A DNA stretch of 64,000 nt from Lasiodiplodia sp. COLG20 (lineage: Eukaryota; Ascomycota; Dothideomycetes; Botryosphaeriales; Botryosphaeriaceae): NCBI GenBank assembly GCA_009801085.1, contig VNWV01000001.1:310001-374000 (forward strand). The letters run 5' to 3'. Made by a program: the position numbers and the translations under genes. Shown piece after piece: positions 22,361-34,086 of this stretch (the first letter of the stretch is position 1; each line of letters starts with the position of its first letter). The notes below the pieces were generated by a model that saw nothing but the letters and a program-made list of their open reading frames with translations, was not told the origin of the DNA and did no database searches.

Positions 22361-23959
22361 GTTTTTCGTGATTTCCAAAAAGAAAAAGGTTCTTGATTTT
22401 GTGGGTTCATAATTGGGTGGAATCTCCATGAGCGGTTGGCTTTGTAAGAGAGGACTTGGCTCATTCTACCTGTGCTGAGGTTCTTTCGATACTTGAGGGG
22501 CTTCACTTTTTCTCGTTTCGCGGTGTACATTCGGCTTCGGGAGTTGCGGCGTTAAAACACTGGTTGATGAGCTACGTGGCCCTCCTCTAAATCACATCCA
22601 AAAAGCCGATTTTTCTCTGTTCAAATTTGTGCTGTGCAAGAATCATTAAAACTTGGTGACAAGACGAGGCCGCTGCCTTCTGACTACTTGAAATATCGTA
22701 CGTTCTCTTGCCACTTTCTTATCAAAGCTAACATTCCACTTTTTTCCAAAGGTCAATAAGAAAAGATGAGAAATCTCGTGACGCAACTCCTCTCTTCTTC
22801 TACTACAAGTGCATCATAGTCAATCATACAGCATAGATCATCTACTTTCTCGTCCAAGTTAAAGTTTCCAAACTACTTCAGCAACGCTGACGCAACCCGC
22901 ACCATCATTATCTGCCCCGCTTTCTTCATCTACGCAACTATTTCTTCACCCTCCTCCCGATGGCACTAGAGGATCACATCAGCCATCATTAGTACTATCG
23001 CTTTCGATGCTTTCTCATTTTCACCTACGCCAATGGCGGGAGAGCGTTTTAGAGAGCTTGAGGTGATAAAGGAGGAGAAGGGCTGGTATTCTTAACAACA
23101 GGGTACATATCTAAGCCAAGAGGGTTGCTAAGAATATGGTCACCCGGTCCATGTTTGAAGGTAATGACAAAGGTTCATGCCGAAGTGCCTGCCTAGGTGA
23201 TTGTTGCAACGTCTCCACTTTCGGGCTCATTCTCCACCTCGTCACCAAGATCATCATCCTCAACGCCGTACATAAAATCGGCCACAAGCATGCTGCCGTC
23301 CTCCAAGCTCTTTTTTTCCCTTTCTCCGAAGCCGCAGTGCTGTGTTCCCCTGCGTCTCTTGTCCCCCCTCTAACCTCTCCTTTAATTTTTCGCAAAATAA
23401 GTGCACGGCACTCATGGAGAGTCAACTCTGGATATTTCCTCGCGCGCTCTTAAATCTCCATAAAGTGACTCAGAATAATACATCAATAGATCTAAACAAA
23501 ACTAGGGATATGCATAAGATTTCTTGTCTATCCCACAAGACTGAAGAGAAGTCTGTAAGTGCCTAAACTCTCCTGCGTGTAACTGCATCCTCCCGTCTGT
23601 GACGTAATGTCTCACATATTGATCAATTGTGTTTTAAATTTCTCAGAAATTACTACCTGTCAAATTTTCGTTTCCAAGACTTCTCCAAATACGCCTGGTA
23701 AATTAAAATAAAAAGTGAGTAGGAGTTTCTGAAATCGTCTAGAAAGCTGAAAAGATAAATCGAAAACGCCTCATAAAATCAAAGAAAAAAAAACTTCTCC
23801 AGAAATAACTCAGGAATCATCAAAGGGAAAAATACAGGAATATGAAATCGGTGGCCAATAGGACCGCTTCTGAACTGCACTGCTCATTACGGGTACTTGA
23901 TAGTGCCGACATGCACTGTGTCGGGAAGCATTCCAGAGACCAGTGTGAGACCAAGCAGC
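22361..23959. other. Gene-free, AT-rich stretch between convergent genes
   Basis: About 1.6 kb. The segment 23450-23850 is clearly AT-rich, with runs such as AAATTAAAATAAAAAG and AAAGAAAAAAAAAC, against a GC-rich background. I see no gene or RNA. It separates fibrillarin from the 3' end of the chromo-like gene. Confidence 0.5.
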
Positions 23960-25602
23960 CTACTTACGGCCACCACCCGTCTTACGGCGCTTTATTGACG
24001 GGATTTCCTCGTCATCGTCGTCGGACTCAACGACAACCGCCTTGCCTCGCTTCGACGTTCCCCGGCGCGTTCTCCGAGGGCTCGTCGTCGTCGTCGTCCC
24101 TTTAGCCTTAGTACTCGACTTCGTAGGCTTCTTTGCAGTCGACTTGCTGCTGCTTTTGGCGGCAGGCTTCGGCGTCTTCTGAGCGACAGGAACCTTCTTG
24201 GCAGCGGGAGCCTTTTTAGCAGCAGGCGGCCCACTATCAGCAGTCTTGCGATCATCCCAACCGTACTCGCTATCGTCCGTCTCCTCCTCCACCTCCAGCT
24301 CCTCCTCATCCGCACTACTGCAGGTGCTACGGGGCCGATTGGGGTCGAAGAGGTGCGGATAATTCTCTTCGACAGCTTCCCTCTCCGCCTCCCACGCCTC
24401 CTGCCACTCGTCCGACGGCACGTTCGGCACGCGGCGCCGGTCGTAGTCACGCGGGAAGCGGTAGGGCCGCGGCTTGACGGCCTTGTGCGTATGGAAGAAG
24501 TACGCGATGTCGTGGTTGGGCTCGTTCCAGTTCAGCGGCAGCCAGTACGGCTTCTCCCAATGGCCGCTGAAGCGGAGAAGGACTTCGAAGTCGGATGTGG
24601 CGGTTGCGTTTGTGGTGCTGGTGTTGTTGCCGTAGAGCGTGGGGGTTTTGCGCACGCCGAGGCAGAAGTCGACGGCCCAGTAGCCGTCGTGGCCGTTGTT
24701 CTTGGCATTGGCGCGGTAGCGCTTTGATGGTACGAGGCTGGGGTCGTACGTCCGCTTTTTGGAGCTGCGGGAGAGCTGTTTTTTGGGTTGAGAATGGGGA
24801 GCCGTCGTCGTCTTCTTGGTGCTGCTGGACGCGGCGGTGCGGGTTTTGTTCTTGACGTGCCTGGTGCTGCGTGTTTGCTCCTCTTCTTCTATCTTGTCTG
24901 TCTCTGAGGTGTCGCTTTCAGACTCTGGTACATCTTGGTCATCTTCGGCCACAAGTTCTGTTTAATGGAATATCAGTGGGTGTTTGCGGCCAACGAGGTG
25001 AAAGAGGAACTGACTATCAATTTCCTCACGGAGGCGTCGGATCTGGTCTTCCTTTGCCTTCTTAGTTCTAGAAACTCCTTTGTGGACAGATGTGTGGTCT
25101 TCATCGCTTTCGTTGTGATCTTCTTCGGGTGCGTCCTCTCCGGGAGCATCCTCTTCGGCCGCATCTTCTTCATCCGCATCCTCTTCAGCTGCATTCTCGA
25201 GGGTATTGGTAGCGTTGGCGGCCGTGTCTTCAGCCTGCGTCTCCTCATCAACTGCGTCATCATCTTCATTCGTGTCCGGGTCCGCGACGCCTGAAGCAGA
25301 AGTAGGCTGAATGTTTGCTGGACCACCAGTGGTAGGAACCGTGGAGCCTTGGCCGTGCCTGCGAGGGGACTTGGTAACATAAATAGGGGTGGCTTTGGGA
25401 ATAGAGTTAGCATGCATTGTGGTCCGTATGTGGGTATATACTTACCCCCTGGACTCAAAGGTCTAATTCTAATGCTCTCTGCTATCGCATCGATGTCCTC
25501 GGACGACGGGCCACGAACAGGGCGGGAATTGCGGGAGCGGTTGCCGCCGCGGTTACTGCTATAGTTCTTTCCACGAGTGGGTTTGTTGGCTCCCCTAGGC
25601 AT
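23960..25602 (-). CDS. Chromo-like nuclear protein with histone-H1-like tail (copy A)
   Basis: Exons 25602-25446, 25392-25015 and 24957-23960 give 510 residues in consistent phase; the second donor is GTCAGT, less standard. The N-terminus is basic and RG-rich (NRGGNRSRNSRPVRG), followed by a long acidic stretch. A compact domain at about 270-365 starts GYWAVDFCLGVRKTP and contains VLLRFSGHWEKPYWLPLNW and PRPYRFPRDYDRRRVP. The order hydrophobic-strand, aromatic, W-x-P-L, then a helix resembles a chromodomain (compare LVKW...TWEP). The C-terminus is Lys/Ala/Pro-rich like histone H1 and ends RRKTGGGRK. A nuclear, chromatin-bound role is inferred. The stop overlaps a GTAAGT, so a further 3' exon is possible. 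A related gene lies at 55377-56588. Confidence 0.75.
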
Positions 25603-28600
25603 GGTGGATATATTGCTGTGCTAGAAACCTTTAGAAGCGATGGAGAGATGGCGTCGTGGTGTGGGGTGCAACTCCTATCGACCGTGGATCAATTACGTGT
25701 GGGCTCTTGAAATGGCGTGTGGCACGGCGAGATCAGGAATAAGCAGGAGAACTTGTAGAGTGTCATGTTTTAGGTAGGCAGAGAGGATCTGAACGAAGTG
25801 TTGAGGTCAGCGGGACGGATAACAATGAAAGTTGAAAGAACGGGCATGGAGGGCTCTGGAGGATGCTCAAAGCTACAGCCAGAGCACAAAGAAAGGTACC
25901 TCACAAACCATCGCCAACCCTTTCAGAGGCTTTGTTAGTCCATCTGAGACACGGAAGTGTGGTTGCGAAGGGTTGATTCGGCGTGCTGCAAAGAGGTGCC
26001 TGTTCACACGCCACGGCACAGATATTCCTCGCATTGCTTGCAACCACTGCATCCCGAAATTGCCAAAGAACCGGAAGGACACCCTTTTCAGAGCTCCTCA
26101 GACAGTCTTGGATGAGCTCTACGAGACTTCTGCTTTATCCTCCGGTCCTTGTACTATGTAGCGGTTGCTTGGCAAATCCTTTACATACTTGACATGCAAT
26201 CATACTTCGGTAATAATGGAATACAAAGTTTCTGGATTTGTATCGTCGCGGGCTACTAGCAAGTTTTACTACACCTGCATCAACTCATTTCTTCGGAGCA
26301 TGATGGCCTTAAACATTCCCAAAAGAGGTTGCCAGCTATCCAATCATACATCTTGGAATTTCCGCACGGCGCTTTGGTTGCCAAAACAACAGTGGCAGTA
26401 TATGATAGTATTTTACAGGTCCGAATCATGGAAGCAGTATTTGGGGTGGGTGTCGATATGGTTCTAGATTCATCCGTAATGTGGTAGCAGATGCAAGTCA
26501 TATTGGTATCAAAGAGAGAGAATGTGAAAGGGGCGACCAGCTCGAATAGTCAGAACGATGCGAGCAAAGAAACAAAGCAGCACTGACAGGCGAGGCAGAC
26601 AATGGTCTCTATTGCCTCCAGACTCGCCGTAGATTGCCTCATAGTTAATGGCGATGAGATTCCATTCCCCTCGACCTGTATCGTCGGAGGTATCGCACCA
26701 CGCTCAGGTAGACATTTGGAGAACTGCGTCAGAATATATCCGTGTAACCCCAAGCCCAGATATTCAGACGTATATCCGGATATTGGATCCAACTATCCAC
26801 GCAGGAAGGGCGGTATCTTTCGAGTGGCATGGAAGTGCAAAGTCTTCTGTAACCCATCATGTCCCAACATCGAACTCCTCAGCACGACCATCATCTTATA
26901 GCACCTACCTAAAATCGCTCACACCCAGAGTTTTCCCCTTGCCCGTCTTTTTTTTCGGGCGAGCCTCGAGTTTCAGGCACCTAATGCCAAGCGAAGAAAA
27001 GAGGATACATAATCCCAACGCAGTGGTCAGTAACCATGCTGCACCGCCACACCTCGCCCCTCCCCAAATCGTCCCACCGGGACGGAACGGATGGGGGCCA
27101 TAAATTTCAAACGCCCAACTCGCTATGTTTCTCACGTTCTCGGTTTTAAGCTTTCGTCCCTGTTCCCCCGCCAAGGGATGTCTGTCCCCCCTTCGGCAGT
27201 TCTTGCACCACGACTCCTCGTCACGACTTACCTTGTCGCAGTTGAACCCTTTTCTTCGAACATTTCGGGTTTCTTGAGATCGAGGGGGAAAAAGGGTTTG
27301 GTGTTTGAACACGTCGAAACGGAAGATGATGGTCGCGCCAAGAGGCGTCCTCATGCGGCTCGCGTCTCGCCGCAGCAATAAGCGATGCAGCAATAAGGCC
27401 CACCCGCATCGGATTTGGGAAGAAACGCGGGGGCAAAAGGCGGATTTGACTAACGTCACTAAGTAAAAAAAAATAGAGCATGCTGCGACTGGAAAAGGAA
27501 GGCAGCGAAGTGGTGTTCGCCGATCACCGGTCAGAGATAGATAATGGCTGATGATCCTGCCGAACAGCTATTGCGCGAACCTGTAGGTACCTTGTAGAGC
27601 TGAAGGAAGCGGCCGGCGGGCGGGCGGGAGGGGAGGGGTGGGCCGTGCGAGGAGGGCTTTCTCCAAAACACACCGATGGTGATGATGAGGGCTGGTAGTG
27701 TGGGCATCTATGGTACGTGTCCCGTTGTAGGCGATGTCCTACGCAGGCTGCCTGACTGGTAACCGTTCATCCGCTGCGGAAGCGCCGGCCGGTGAGCGAA
27801 TGAGGAGCTCGTCGTTACGTCGTGCAGTGCAGTGGCTCGGATTGTATCCGTTCACCAACCCAGCACAACAAGGCAGGGCCCTGGGCGGTGTAAGGTGGCG
27901 GAGCATCGACACGACGCGCTTGCTGTTGCGGCTGGGGGGGAAGAAAGGCGGGCTGCGGGCTGCTGATCCTTAGCGTTTGTGCGAGATACGGCAGGTGCGG
28001 CGGCTTTCCTTCGACGAGAAGAGAAGTCGAGCATCAGCGCTACGGAAACCGGTCCGCCCGATGGCACGACGAGGCTGAGAATCCGCTGCAGGGACAGCGT
28101 TAGTTCGCCCGACCGGTTGCTTCGGCAGTCTCGGCGCCGAACTATCGCGGCTTTTTTTTCTTCTTCATCGCACGCCGAACTTCCCGGCAGTGATAGCTTA
28201 AGCGCCTCGTGCGGGAAGTAGCCAAGACGCAAAGTCGGCGGTGCCGAGAGCTGTCTACGTATGCAGTCAATACTGCCGCCTGGCTGTGGCGAAAAACACC
28301 TTGCCCTGTAAATGCCTCGTCATGCTGTATGATAGCGTACACGTACCCTGTTTTCTTAACATAGCACCCTCGGCCACCGGCTCGTGATCTCGGGGCACCT
28401 TTCACATTTTTGCAGCGAAGACCGAGCGGAGATCCCATGCGAGTCATTCGAGAGGCACGGAAGAAAGTTGGCGGTGGGGAAGAGAGAATCCGAGCAAGGG
28501 TGCAACGGCAAGCTGACGATGAGATGACCTGTGCCTTGCATGCGGCTGTGGACAACGCTTTGGCGCGCGTGGGGACGCTATCTCGTATATCGCCTGAAGA

Positions 28601-29446
28601 TAGTGGAGAAAGCCCTTCACATCCTGGCTTCCCGAAGATTTTCCTCTGCAGATTCGAGAAGGAAACAGCGTGGCATGCATGCTGCAGCTCAGCTGAGAGT
28701 GCTTTCAGCTCGGGTATTGTACGTTGAAATGAAAGGCAGTTTCTTGGGCTGCACGTCCCTAGAGTGGAGATTGACCGCGGCCCGATGTCACTCGTGCTTT
28801 GACATTTTTGGGTAACACAAGAAAAAAGGAAAAAACCTACACTCGTGGCGGGGTCAAGAAGCAAAGAGTGTGGGGAACATTCTAGAGGTTTCAGCTAGTG
28901 CTTAACCGCGATGCGTTGTCTGGCACGTATTCGTGGAGATCCAACAGACGCGAAACGGTGAAGAAGCTGCATATGCGCGTGTGCCTTGCGCTCGGACGCT
29001 CGAGAATTCTTGCCTGTGCGCTGATGGTGCGGCAGAGAAGCTCAGGCGAAGTGCGACGGATTGCAGACAGTGCTGGTTGAGAGTCAAACATTGACAGTTG
29101 AATTCTTTGGGGCTGATCGCCCAATAGGATTATACTTGAGATAATCTACAGTCCATCCGTCAGATGGCATTGTTACAGCGGCATTACGATCCTTGAGATG
29201 CCATATATTTCCATAAGCCCAATAAGCGCCCTCCCTGACCGCCTCTATAAGTCCGTTTCCCAAAGCGTGATCCAGCACTGCCAACCCAGGAAACTACCAG
29301 ATCCCATATGCCAAATCATAAACCGTAAAACGCCCTCGCTTCATGTACGTACATGTATGAAAAAGGTACTGGCTGCGCACTGACTGTACAGCGGTTGTGG
29401 AATGATGAATGCATTCCAGAAAACCCATATCTTTGAAATGAGGCAA
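25603..29446. other. 3.8-kb gene-free stretch
   Basis: Between the start of the chromo-like gene and the end of the transporter gene. Several frames of 150-240 codons exist on the minus strand (26905-27459 and 28142-28864). They are rich in Ser, Arg and Cys, lack family motifs and show no splice logic, so I do not call them genes. No repeat or RNA gene was recognised. Confidence 0.5.
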
Positions 29447-31270
29447 TTAAGCGCCAGTAGACCACTCTACGGTCTCGAGTGCAAGCATGACGAGCACTAG
29501 CGTAGACGGAAGAATCCAGACCACGTAACTCTGGAAGAGGAGGTTGCTCATTGCGCCCATGTAAACGTTGTTGAGTTGGCAGATCTGAGCCAACTGCAGC
29601 GCGCTGGGAGCACCGCTGAGCAAGAAGCAGACAATCATGAAGATAGGGTCGCCAATGATGCTGACGGGAGCGTAGCGGGCGAGCAGCGCCAGGAAGGGCG
29701 CCATGATGATGGTCGGCAGAAGCATACGGCTGATGAGCGACGCGTAAAGCAGCTTCTTCTCATCCTTGGCATCCTCGAGATCCTGAGCACTGGCCTCGGG
29801 CAGAGTGTTTCGCGCAAGGTTGGCGCCAAGGACGACAAGAATCAGAGGAACGGCAACTCCACCCGACTGCTTGACCGCCCGGGTGACCGAGGTATTCACA
29901 AAAGTGCCTTCGTCGAAGAAGAGGTGTTGAAGCGAAGGAACCGAAGCGACGATGAGGGCGGCAAGCATGGCCCAGAGCGGCGGGTTCATGAAGTCCCAGA
30001 CGCCATCCATAAACCTCCGGATGCCGGAACCAATCTTGGAGAGTGCCGTCTGCACAGGCTGGGGAAGAGCGCGGAAAGCCTTGCAAGAAGTAGCACGGAT
30101 CGACTTGCCAGCGGAGCACAGCTTTTGCTTGATCCAGAGCTTCGAACGCGTTGGCCAACCCTTGTAGCCCTTCGGAATCTCCGGCTCAGGCTCGGATGCG
30201 GTTTCGCTTTCTGCGCTGTGGCCGACCAGGTTGCCCGGGCCAGCAGTGACAACGTTGCCGTTCGTGGGAGTGGCATTGAGCTTGCCATTGGCCTCATCCC
30301 TGGCATATCTCTTTGTCAGGTTCGAGGTAGACGAAGCACGAGAGACATCGCCGCTGGTACGCTGGTTATCGTTAACCGGGGTGATGGCACCCGAGGCGAA
30401 GGAAGACTCAGGAACAGGGCTGGCAGAGCGAAGTTCGCCGTCATCGTCGTCATCCTCTTCTTCGTCGAGAAGGTTGCGGCGCTCAATGGAGCTAGCGTCA
30501 TCGAAGTCACCCTGCTCCAGGGCGGCATTCATTCCAGCGTCTTCGTCGGGGTATTCACTAGCGGGCTTGAGGAGGACCTGATAGCCCCAGCTCCAACGAA
30601 CGAGCTGTCCCAGCTGCTGAAAGATCAAAAGGTACAAAATACCACGCGCGCCAACCTCGTCGTCATTGTCTCCGGGAACCTCGCTCCAGTGGAGGCCTGA
30701 AATTGTCTTTGAAAGCGAAAGGACAAGTGAAATAGGTAGCGAGTTGGAGTTGCCGAAGACAGCCATGGCGGTAATAAAGTTCTTCGGCCTTTGTTTCTTG
30801 AAGCCAAACAGGCGGGCGACGATGAGGGCGGAGGCCCATGACACGAGGGTCTGGACGACGAAGATGGCGGGAATGATAGCAAGGTCGATGAGCTTCTCAG
30901 CGGTCAGCTGCGATGCGAGCTTAGTGAAGACTAGCGAGTGTTAGCGACCCGGTTGCAGGGCGGGGTGCGGGGACGCGAGACACATACTCAGACACGGCGT
31001 GAAGAGCTGGACGTTGAGATTGGCGATGAATTTCTGGGCATTGGCGTCGAACATGCCCTGGCGAGCGATAATGTAGCCAGGTAAACTGACGCAGACGACT
31101 TCCAGGACCGCCTCAAAGACCAGCAGAATGAGGTGACCGAAGTCGGGGTGCGAGGAGTGATTGTTCATGGCGTCGAACAAGGCCGAGGACAGCGAAGAGT
31201 CGGAGGGATTGGCCATGGAGGTGAGATCCGGGGCGCCGCCGACCAGCAGGCGATGGGACTTGAAAAGCAT
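29447..31270 (-). CDS. PIN-like auxin efflux carrier family transporter
   Basis: Two exons, 31270-30988 and 30930-29447, give 588 residues; donor GTATGT, acceptor TAG. N-terminal helices include LILLVFEAVLEVVCVSLPGY and, after ARQGMFDANAQKFIANLN, the motif LFTPCLIFTKLASQL. The motif SNSLPISLVLSLSKT in helix five is the signature of the fungal branch of the family (S. pombe and Ecm3-like members). A long hydrophilic, acidic central loop (about residues 190-340) separates two helix bundles. The C-terminal bundle contains GGVAVPLILVVLGANLARN and FLLSGAPSALQLAQICQLNN. Family members are integral membrane carriers, often in the ER. ATG 31270 has A at -3; ATG 31216 (MANPSDSS) is an alternative start giving 570 residues. 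The gene is divergent from PBS2. Confidence 0.9.
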
Positions 31271-32074
31271 TCTGGGGACGCGCGCTCCGGCGCGGAGGCG
31301 TCTGGGGCTAGGAGCTAGAGCAGGCGGAACAGCGCGGGCGGTCGGTCTTGTTACAAGTCTTGTCTGAGAGACAAGACGAGGAGGCAAGCGCAGTCGAGGG
31401 GAGGGCAGGGCTTGGGAAGCGGCAGCGCAGCGGCGCAAAAGAGTTTATAGGCGCGATAAGACGAGAAGGCGCAGCGCGCGCAAACAAGAATGACGGTGTC
31501 GGGCAGGGTGAGCTGTGCAGGCTTGGCGGCGTGCGATGGCGACGCTATCGCGTCAAAGCTGGCCTGGGCGAGCCGCGCTGGGTCCGCCCAGCTTGGCACG
31601 GGCAGCAGCGCCACCCTGAGCCCATGGCCTCTCGCATCCGCACATGCAGCGCCCCGGCGCACAGGCGCGCGCGTCACGTGCCCGCCATCTTCGATTGTCG
31701 CAGCCTGCTGCGCGCGCGGCGATCAGTCAGTGGTGAGGCCGGGCAGCGCGACTCTTTGACGCGGCGTCCAACAAGGCACGCCCCGGCGTGAGACGAGACA
31801 CGGCTGCGCTCGTCCGTCCGCGCGCGAAACCTGCTGCTGCCCGGCTCCAGCGTCGTCGCTGCATCTCCACCCTGTAACACCACCACCCACCGGCTACGTC
31901 ACGCCTAGCGAACTCCTTCGCCCTCCCCCTTCGCACCGCCACACTCCAGACTCTCTCCTCCTCCCTCCTCCCCTCCCTCTCCCCGCGCACCCCCGGCGAA
32001 TCTCTTACCCGCTGCGCGTCGCATCTTCTTTTTCCGCGAAACAGCGCCCCGCCAATTGCTGCCACTCGTTCACC
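31271..32074. promoter_or_regulatory. Divergent promoter of the transporter and PBS2
   Basis: These 804 bp are shared by two divergent genes. The PBS2-proximal part is strongly pyrimidine-rich on the + strand (TCTCTCCTCCTCCCTCC near 31950-31985), common before start sites in filamentous fungi. A TTTATAGG on the + strand lies near 31443. Confidence 0.5.
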
Positions 32075-34086
32075 ATGCCCTCAACGCCCGACGAGGACAA
32101 CCTGTCCGATGTCTCCTCCCCGCTCGAGTCGCCCACGAGCCCCGACATTCCCTCGCCTTCGTCGCCGCTGGCACAGCCGCCGCTCAACCGCGCCGCCTCA
32201 GCCGCGCCCTCCACCTCCGGCATGACGGTTTCGTCGACACCATTGGGCAATCTCAACGCGCTCCGCAACCCGCAGAAGCCCAACCCGCCCAAGCCCAGCG
32301 GCACCAACCTGCCCCAGGATATCCTCGAGCGCATGAAGGCCGTCCACATGGGCAGGCAACGCGCCCCGCCACCCAACCCGCGCGCGCCCCCTACGAGCGC
32401 TCAGAGTCCCCTGCCTCAGTCGCCGGGCGGCGCCTTTGTCGGTGGCGTTCCGCAGAACTTCCGACTGCCTGGCCAGCCCGGGAAGCCGGGCATCAGTCAC
32501 TTCCCCTCCGCTCCTGCCGTGCCTAACCTGCAGAAGAGGTCGTTGGCAGAGAAGCGTGGCATGGTTCTGCCTGGAGGCCTTCCCGGCGCAGCCCCCAATG
32601 GGAGCCCTGCGCCTGGCGGTAGGAAGAAGCCCGGCTTCACTCTGAAGGATATCAATGGTGGTGTTGACGCGAAGCCCATTGTCGGCTCGAAGATCGACGA
32701 GTATAACAAGTACTTGGACAAGGAAACCGGCAGCTTGAACTTTGCCGGCAAAGCCACGCTGACCGGAGAGGGCGTCAAATTCGCAAATGGCTCCACCTTC
32801 AGCATATCTCTGGATGAGGTGGAAACTCTGGACGAGTTGGGCAAAGGCAATTACGGCACCGTGTACAAGGTCAGACACGCCCGGCCGCAGATGAGAAGAC
32901 CAGGACTCGGTCTGGCTGGAAACAAAGCCTATTCCATGCCCGCAGTCCCCGGCTCGCCGGTGAACAAAAGCGAGTCGTCGGCCGAGTCGAGTCCGACGGC
33001 CGCCAAGTCTGGTGCCGCCACGTCGGGCAAGGTCATGGCCATGAAGGAGATTCGCCTGGAGTTGGATGATGCCAAGTTCGCCGCCATCATTATGGAGCTC
33101 GACATCCTGCACCGGTGTGTCTCGCCTTACATCATCGACTTTTACGGTGCCTTTTTCCAAGACGGAGCAGTGTACATCTGCATGGAGTTCATGGACGGCG
33201 GGTCGATAGACAAGCTATACGGCGAGGGTATTCCTGAGAATGTGCTGAGGAAGATCACGCTTGCGACAACCATGGGTCTGAAGGCTCTGAAGGATGAACA
33301 CAACATCATTCACCGTGATGTTAAGCCAACCAACATCCTCATCAACACCAGGGGCCAGGTCAAGATTTGCGATTTTGGTGTCAGTGGCAATTTGGTCGCC
33401 AGTATCGCCAAGACAAACATCGGTTGTCAGAGCTACATGGCTCCGGAGAGGATATCGAGTGGAGGCGTTGCACAGGCCGGTGCCAATCCGGGCGGTGGCA
33501 CTTACAGCGTGCAGAGCGACATCTGGAGTCTGGGATTGACCATCATCGAGTGCGCCATGGGCAGATACCCCTACCCGCCTGAGACGTACAACAACATCTT
33601 CAGTCAGCTCAGCGTAAGTCATATGCGACCCCCTTCGTGCTTCACATCAACTAATGACGCCAACAGGCAATCGTCGATGGCGAACCCCCGGACCTCCCCG
33701 CTGAAGGTTTCTCCGAGGCAGCAAAGAACTTTGTTCGTGGCTGTCTGAACAAGATTCCTAACCTCCGCCCCACCTATGCCATGCTGCTTCAACACGCGTG
33801 GCTGGCACCTCTCCTAAAGCCCGCCACCATTTCCGAGGAGGAGGAAGAAAACGGTGGAGACGATTCGGCAACCGGTCCTCATGTCGATTATACTGGGACA
33901 GAAGCACCGGAGGACCCAGAGGTCGCTCAATGGGTTAACGACGCCCTGGAGAAGAAGCGGGCCGGCACGCTGGCGCAAAGCCTGAAGCCCGCGCTGCATG
34001 CTGCCCCTCTGGATGCAGTATCAAGCCCTCAAGGAACCCCATCGGCTACACCTGACGTTCCACCGCCCCCTCCTGCCGAGGAGTAG
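32075..34086 (+). CDS. PBS2: MAP kinase kinase of the high-osmolarity (HOG) pathway
   Basis: Exons 32075-33613 and 33667-34086 give 652 residues. A proline/serine-rich N-terminus of about 240 residues precedes the kinase domain. That domain has the glycine loop GKGNYGTVYKV (256-266), catalytic Lys about 324 (VMAMKEIRLEL), HRDVKPTN with Asp about 415, and DFG at 433-435. The activation segment GNLVASIAKTNIGCQSYMAP holds the Ser443/Thr447 pair that MAPKKKs phosphorylate. The sequence and the insertion after the glycine loop are those of filamentous Pbs2/PbsB and fission-yeast Wis1. Pbs2 activates the Hog1/SakA MAPK under osmotic and oxidative stress. The yeast Sho1-binding motif KPLPPLP is not visible in the N-terminus. 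The C-terminus is acidic, then proline-rich. Confidence 0.96.

Noticed and set aside
26905..27459. 184-codon minus-strand frame
   Set aside because: No family motif, basic and Cys/Arg-rich composition, overlapping frames on the other strand, no splice support.
28142..28864. 240-codon minus-strand frame
   Set aside because: Ser/Cys/Arg-rich without motifs, ends in a poly-Lys run from a homopolymer; likely chance.
29576..30700. 374-codon plus-strand frame opposite the transporter gene
   Set aside because: Exact antisense shadow of the well-supported transporter exon.
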